NCBI GenBank assembly: GCA_030638205.1
Contig: DAOWFB010000055.1
Location: 1 to 16,784 of the forward strand
Reading direction: 5' to 3'
Length of the DNA: 16,784 bases
From: Thalassospiraceae bacterium
GTDB taxonomy: Bacteria; Pseudomonadota; Alphaproteobacteria; Rhodospirillales; Magnetovibrionaceae
Shown here: positions 15,665 through 16,784 of the stretch, in pieces
Numbering within the stretch: position 1 is the stretch's first letter
Layout of the letters: every line of letters begins with the position of its first letter
The notes under the pieces: model-generated
What the model saw: the letters and a program-made list of their open reading frames with translations, nothing else
What the model was told of the DNA's origin: nothing
The model's database searches: none
Made by a program: the position numbers and the translations under genes

Positions 15665-16627
15665 CTAGATAGTGTTGCCCAACACAAAGGCCGCAAAAAC
15701 CAAAAGCCCGAAATCCCGGTTTGATTTGAACTTGGAAAGGCAATCTTTGGGATTGTCAAAATCAATGGTTTTGATTTGCCATATCAGATGGGCTGTGGGC
15801 AGGGTCATGCTTAAATAAAATATCCAGCCGCTATCAGCCACATAGCCTGCGGCAATAATTAAAAATATTGTAATGAAATAAAATAAGCCAATCCATGGGC
15901 GGTTATTTTTGCCCAATTTAATGGCTAGTGATTTTACACCAATTAATATGTCATCTTTTTTATCCTGATGGCCGTAAATTGTATCGTAACCAAGGGACCA
16001 AAAAATACCGGCCAGATAAAGCAACCCCGGTGCCAGCGATAGCTCGCCACGCACCGCAGCCCAGCCAAGCATCGCCCCCCAGTTAAAGGCAAACCCCATA
16101 AACAATTGTGGAAAATGCACAAACCGTTTCATGAACGGATAAACCGCAAGCGGTATCAGCGCTGCCACGCCAACCCATATGGAAAATTTATTAAGTTGAA
16201 GAAGGGCTAGCAGTCCAACAAGACACACAATATTAAAAAATATAAATGCCTTGGTCACGCTTACCTGCCCACTGGGTATGGGCCGCAATGCGGTACGGGC
16301 AACCTTGGCATCAACCTTGCGGTCAACAATATCGTTAAAAACACATCCGGCACCACGCATGGTAAGGGCACCAATAAAGAAAACCAAAAGCAGTTTCCAA
16401 TCAGGCACCCCCATTGATGCCATGGCAACGCCCCACCAGCAGGGCAGCAATAGAAGCCATGAACCAGCCGGGCGATCAATTCGCAATAGCAATAAATAGG
16501 GGTGCCATGCCTTGGGCGTAATTCGCATTATCAGGCTGTCGGCCATGATGTCGGTGGCATCAAGCTTTTGTTCTTCGCTATGATCTGGGCTATGGGCCTG
16601 ATTGTGGCTGTGGTTATTTGTGCTCAT
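15665..16627 (-). CDS. ubiA: 4-hydroxybenzoate polyprenyltransferase UbiA
   Basis: 320 residues from the ATG at 16627. UbiA attaches the polyprenyl tail to 4-hydroxybenzoate in the inner membrane, the step before UbiD. Both Asp-rich motifs that bind the Mg-diphosphate are intact: NDIVDRKVD (Asn98, Asp99, Asp102, Asp106) and DTIYGHQDKKDD (Asp215, Tyr218, Asp222, Asp226). RIDRPAGSWLLLLPCWWG is typical of the UbiA start, and several hydrophobic segments follow. Before this lies a hydrophilic extension of about 40 residues with five histidines in the first 16 (MSTNNHSHNQAHSPDHS). A later ATG (Met29) would remove most of it. A more upstream ATG at 16675 would add 16 residues and nearly meet gshA. 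None of these has a strong ribosome site, so the start is uncertain. The gene is convergent with the HD-GYP gene and divergent from gshA. Confidence 0.93.
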   Translation of the reverse strand: MSTNNHSHNQAHSPDHSEEQKLDATDIMADSLIMRITPKAWHPYLLLLRIDRPAGSWLLLLPCWWGVAMASMGVPDWKLLLVFFIGALTMRGAGCVFNDIVDRKVDAKVARTALRPIPSGQVSVTKAFIFFNIVCLVGLLALLQLNKFSIWVGVAALIPLAVYPFMKRFVHFPQLFMGFAFNWGAMLGWAAVRGELSLAPGLLYLAGIFWSLGYDTIYGHQDKKDDILIGVKSLAIKLGKNNRPWIGLFYFITIFLIIAAGYVADSGWIFYLSMTLPTAHLIWQIKTIDFDNPKDCLSKFKSNRDFGLLVFAAFVLGNTI

Positions 16628-16653
16628 GGTGCTATTATTACATCTACCACCCC

Positions 16654-16659
16654 TATAAT
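16654..16659 (+). promoter_or_regulatory. Possible -10 element for gshA
   Basis: A perfect TATAAT lies 21 bases before the gshA ATG in the 53-base gap upstream of ubiA. Transcription would start near 16666, leaving a short leader that includes AAGG at 16669-16672. No good -35 is visible at the expected distance. Confidence 0.3.
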
Positions 16660-16680
16660 TAAACCAATAAGGCATTATTG

Positions 16681-16784
16681 ATGAGCGTTATCGAAAACCA
16701 GACCCAGTTGATTGAATATATGGCCTCTGGCTGCAAGCCCAAGAACGATTGGCGCATTGGCACCGAACACGAAAAATTCGCCTA
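16681..16784 (+). CDS. gshA: Glutamate-cysteine ligase, GCS2/plant-alphaproteobacterial type (partial, 5' end only)
   Basis: Only 34 codons are visible before the window ends. The start ATG is preceded by AAGG 8 bases upstream. The residues ASGCKPKNDWRIGTEHEKFA match the N-terminal signature of the glutamate-cysteine ligase class found in alphaproteobacteria and plants, where xxSGxKP is followed by RIGTEHEKF. The enzyme joins glutamate and cysteine using ATP, the first and rate-limiting step of glutathione synthesis. The catalytic core lies outside the window, so function rests on this short but distinctive segment. The gene is divergent from ubiA. Confidence 0.82.
   Translation, partial: MSVIENQTQLIEYMASGCKPKNDWRIGTEHEKFA

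Noticed and set aside
1..16784. A mobile element, defence island, phage or CRISPR system
   Set aside because: Every stretch is accounted for by housekeeping or envelope genes. No transposase, integrase, nuclease-helicase set or regular repeat array was seen on either strand.

Overview
The window is a gene-dense piece of a Gram-negative chromosome, most likely from an alphaproteobacterium (Rhodospirillales-like or a related marine group). This is judged from the protein signatures, the gene order (ubiA, ubiD/pmbA, msbA, DUF374 acyltransferase, waaA, lpxK, lpxL-type, M23 peptidase, xseA, purD, tadA) and the plant/alphaproteobacterial-type glutamate-cysteine ligase start at the right edge. Base composition is moderate in GC and looks even throughout. 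I see no insertion sequences, tRNA or rRNA genes, CRISPR arrays, integrases or phage genes, and no gene-free stretch longer than about 200 bases.

Layout, left to right. (1) 1-648, minus: the 3'-truncated end of a class I glutamine amidotransferase-like peptidase C26 gene, divergent from tadA (724-1182, plus). (2) purD (1231-2502, minus) converges on tadA and is divergent from xseA (2587-4035, plus). xseA overlaps the start of a secreted M23 peptidase gene (4032-4880, plus) by 4 bases. (3) A minus-strand envelope cluster, 10614 down to 4883: msbA-like lipid A flippase, DUF374 acyltransferase, waaA (Kdo transferase), lpxK (lipid A 4'-kinase) and an LpxL/HtrB-type late acyltransferase. The last four genes overlap by 4, 4 and 8 bases and look translationally coupled. 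(4) Upstream on the same strand are pmbA/tldE (10713-12050) and ubiD (12082-13605). (5) A divergent plus-strand gene for a GAF plus HD-GYP signalling protein (about 13806-15644) separates ubiD from ubiA (15665-16627, minus). (6) The right edge holds the first 34 codons of a probable gshA (16681 onward, plus).

How the genes work together. The central operon covers the late inner-membrane steps of lipid A-core assembly: 4'-phosphorylation by LpxK, Kdo transfer by WaaA, secondary acylation by the LpxL-type enzyme and perhaps the DUF374 enzyme, and flipping by MsbA. The M23 peptidase adds a periplasmic cell-wall function. UbiA and UbiD catalyse prenylation and decarboxylation of 4-hydroxybenzoate in ubiquinone synthesis. 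PurD, XseA, TadA and GshA are housekeeping.

I do not see a clearly novel multi-gene system here. The most unusual items are an HD-GYP protein with about 160 extra residues between its HD and GYP halves and an Asp-to-Ile change in the GYP motif; a histidine-rich, tandemly duplicated N-terminus on the MsbA-like transporter with a TTG start; and the presence of two unrelated acyltransferase families in one lipid A operon.
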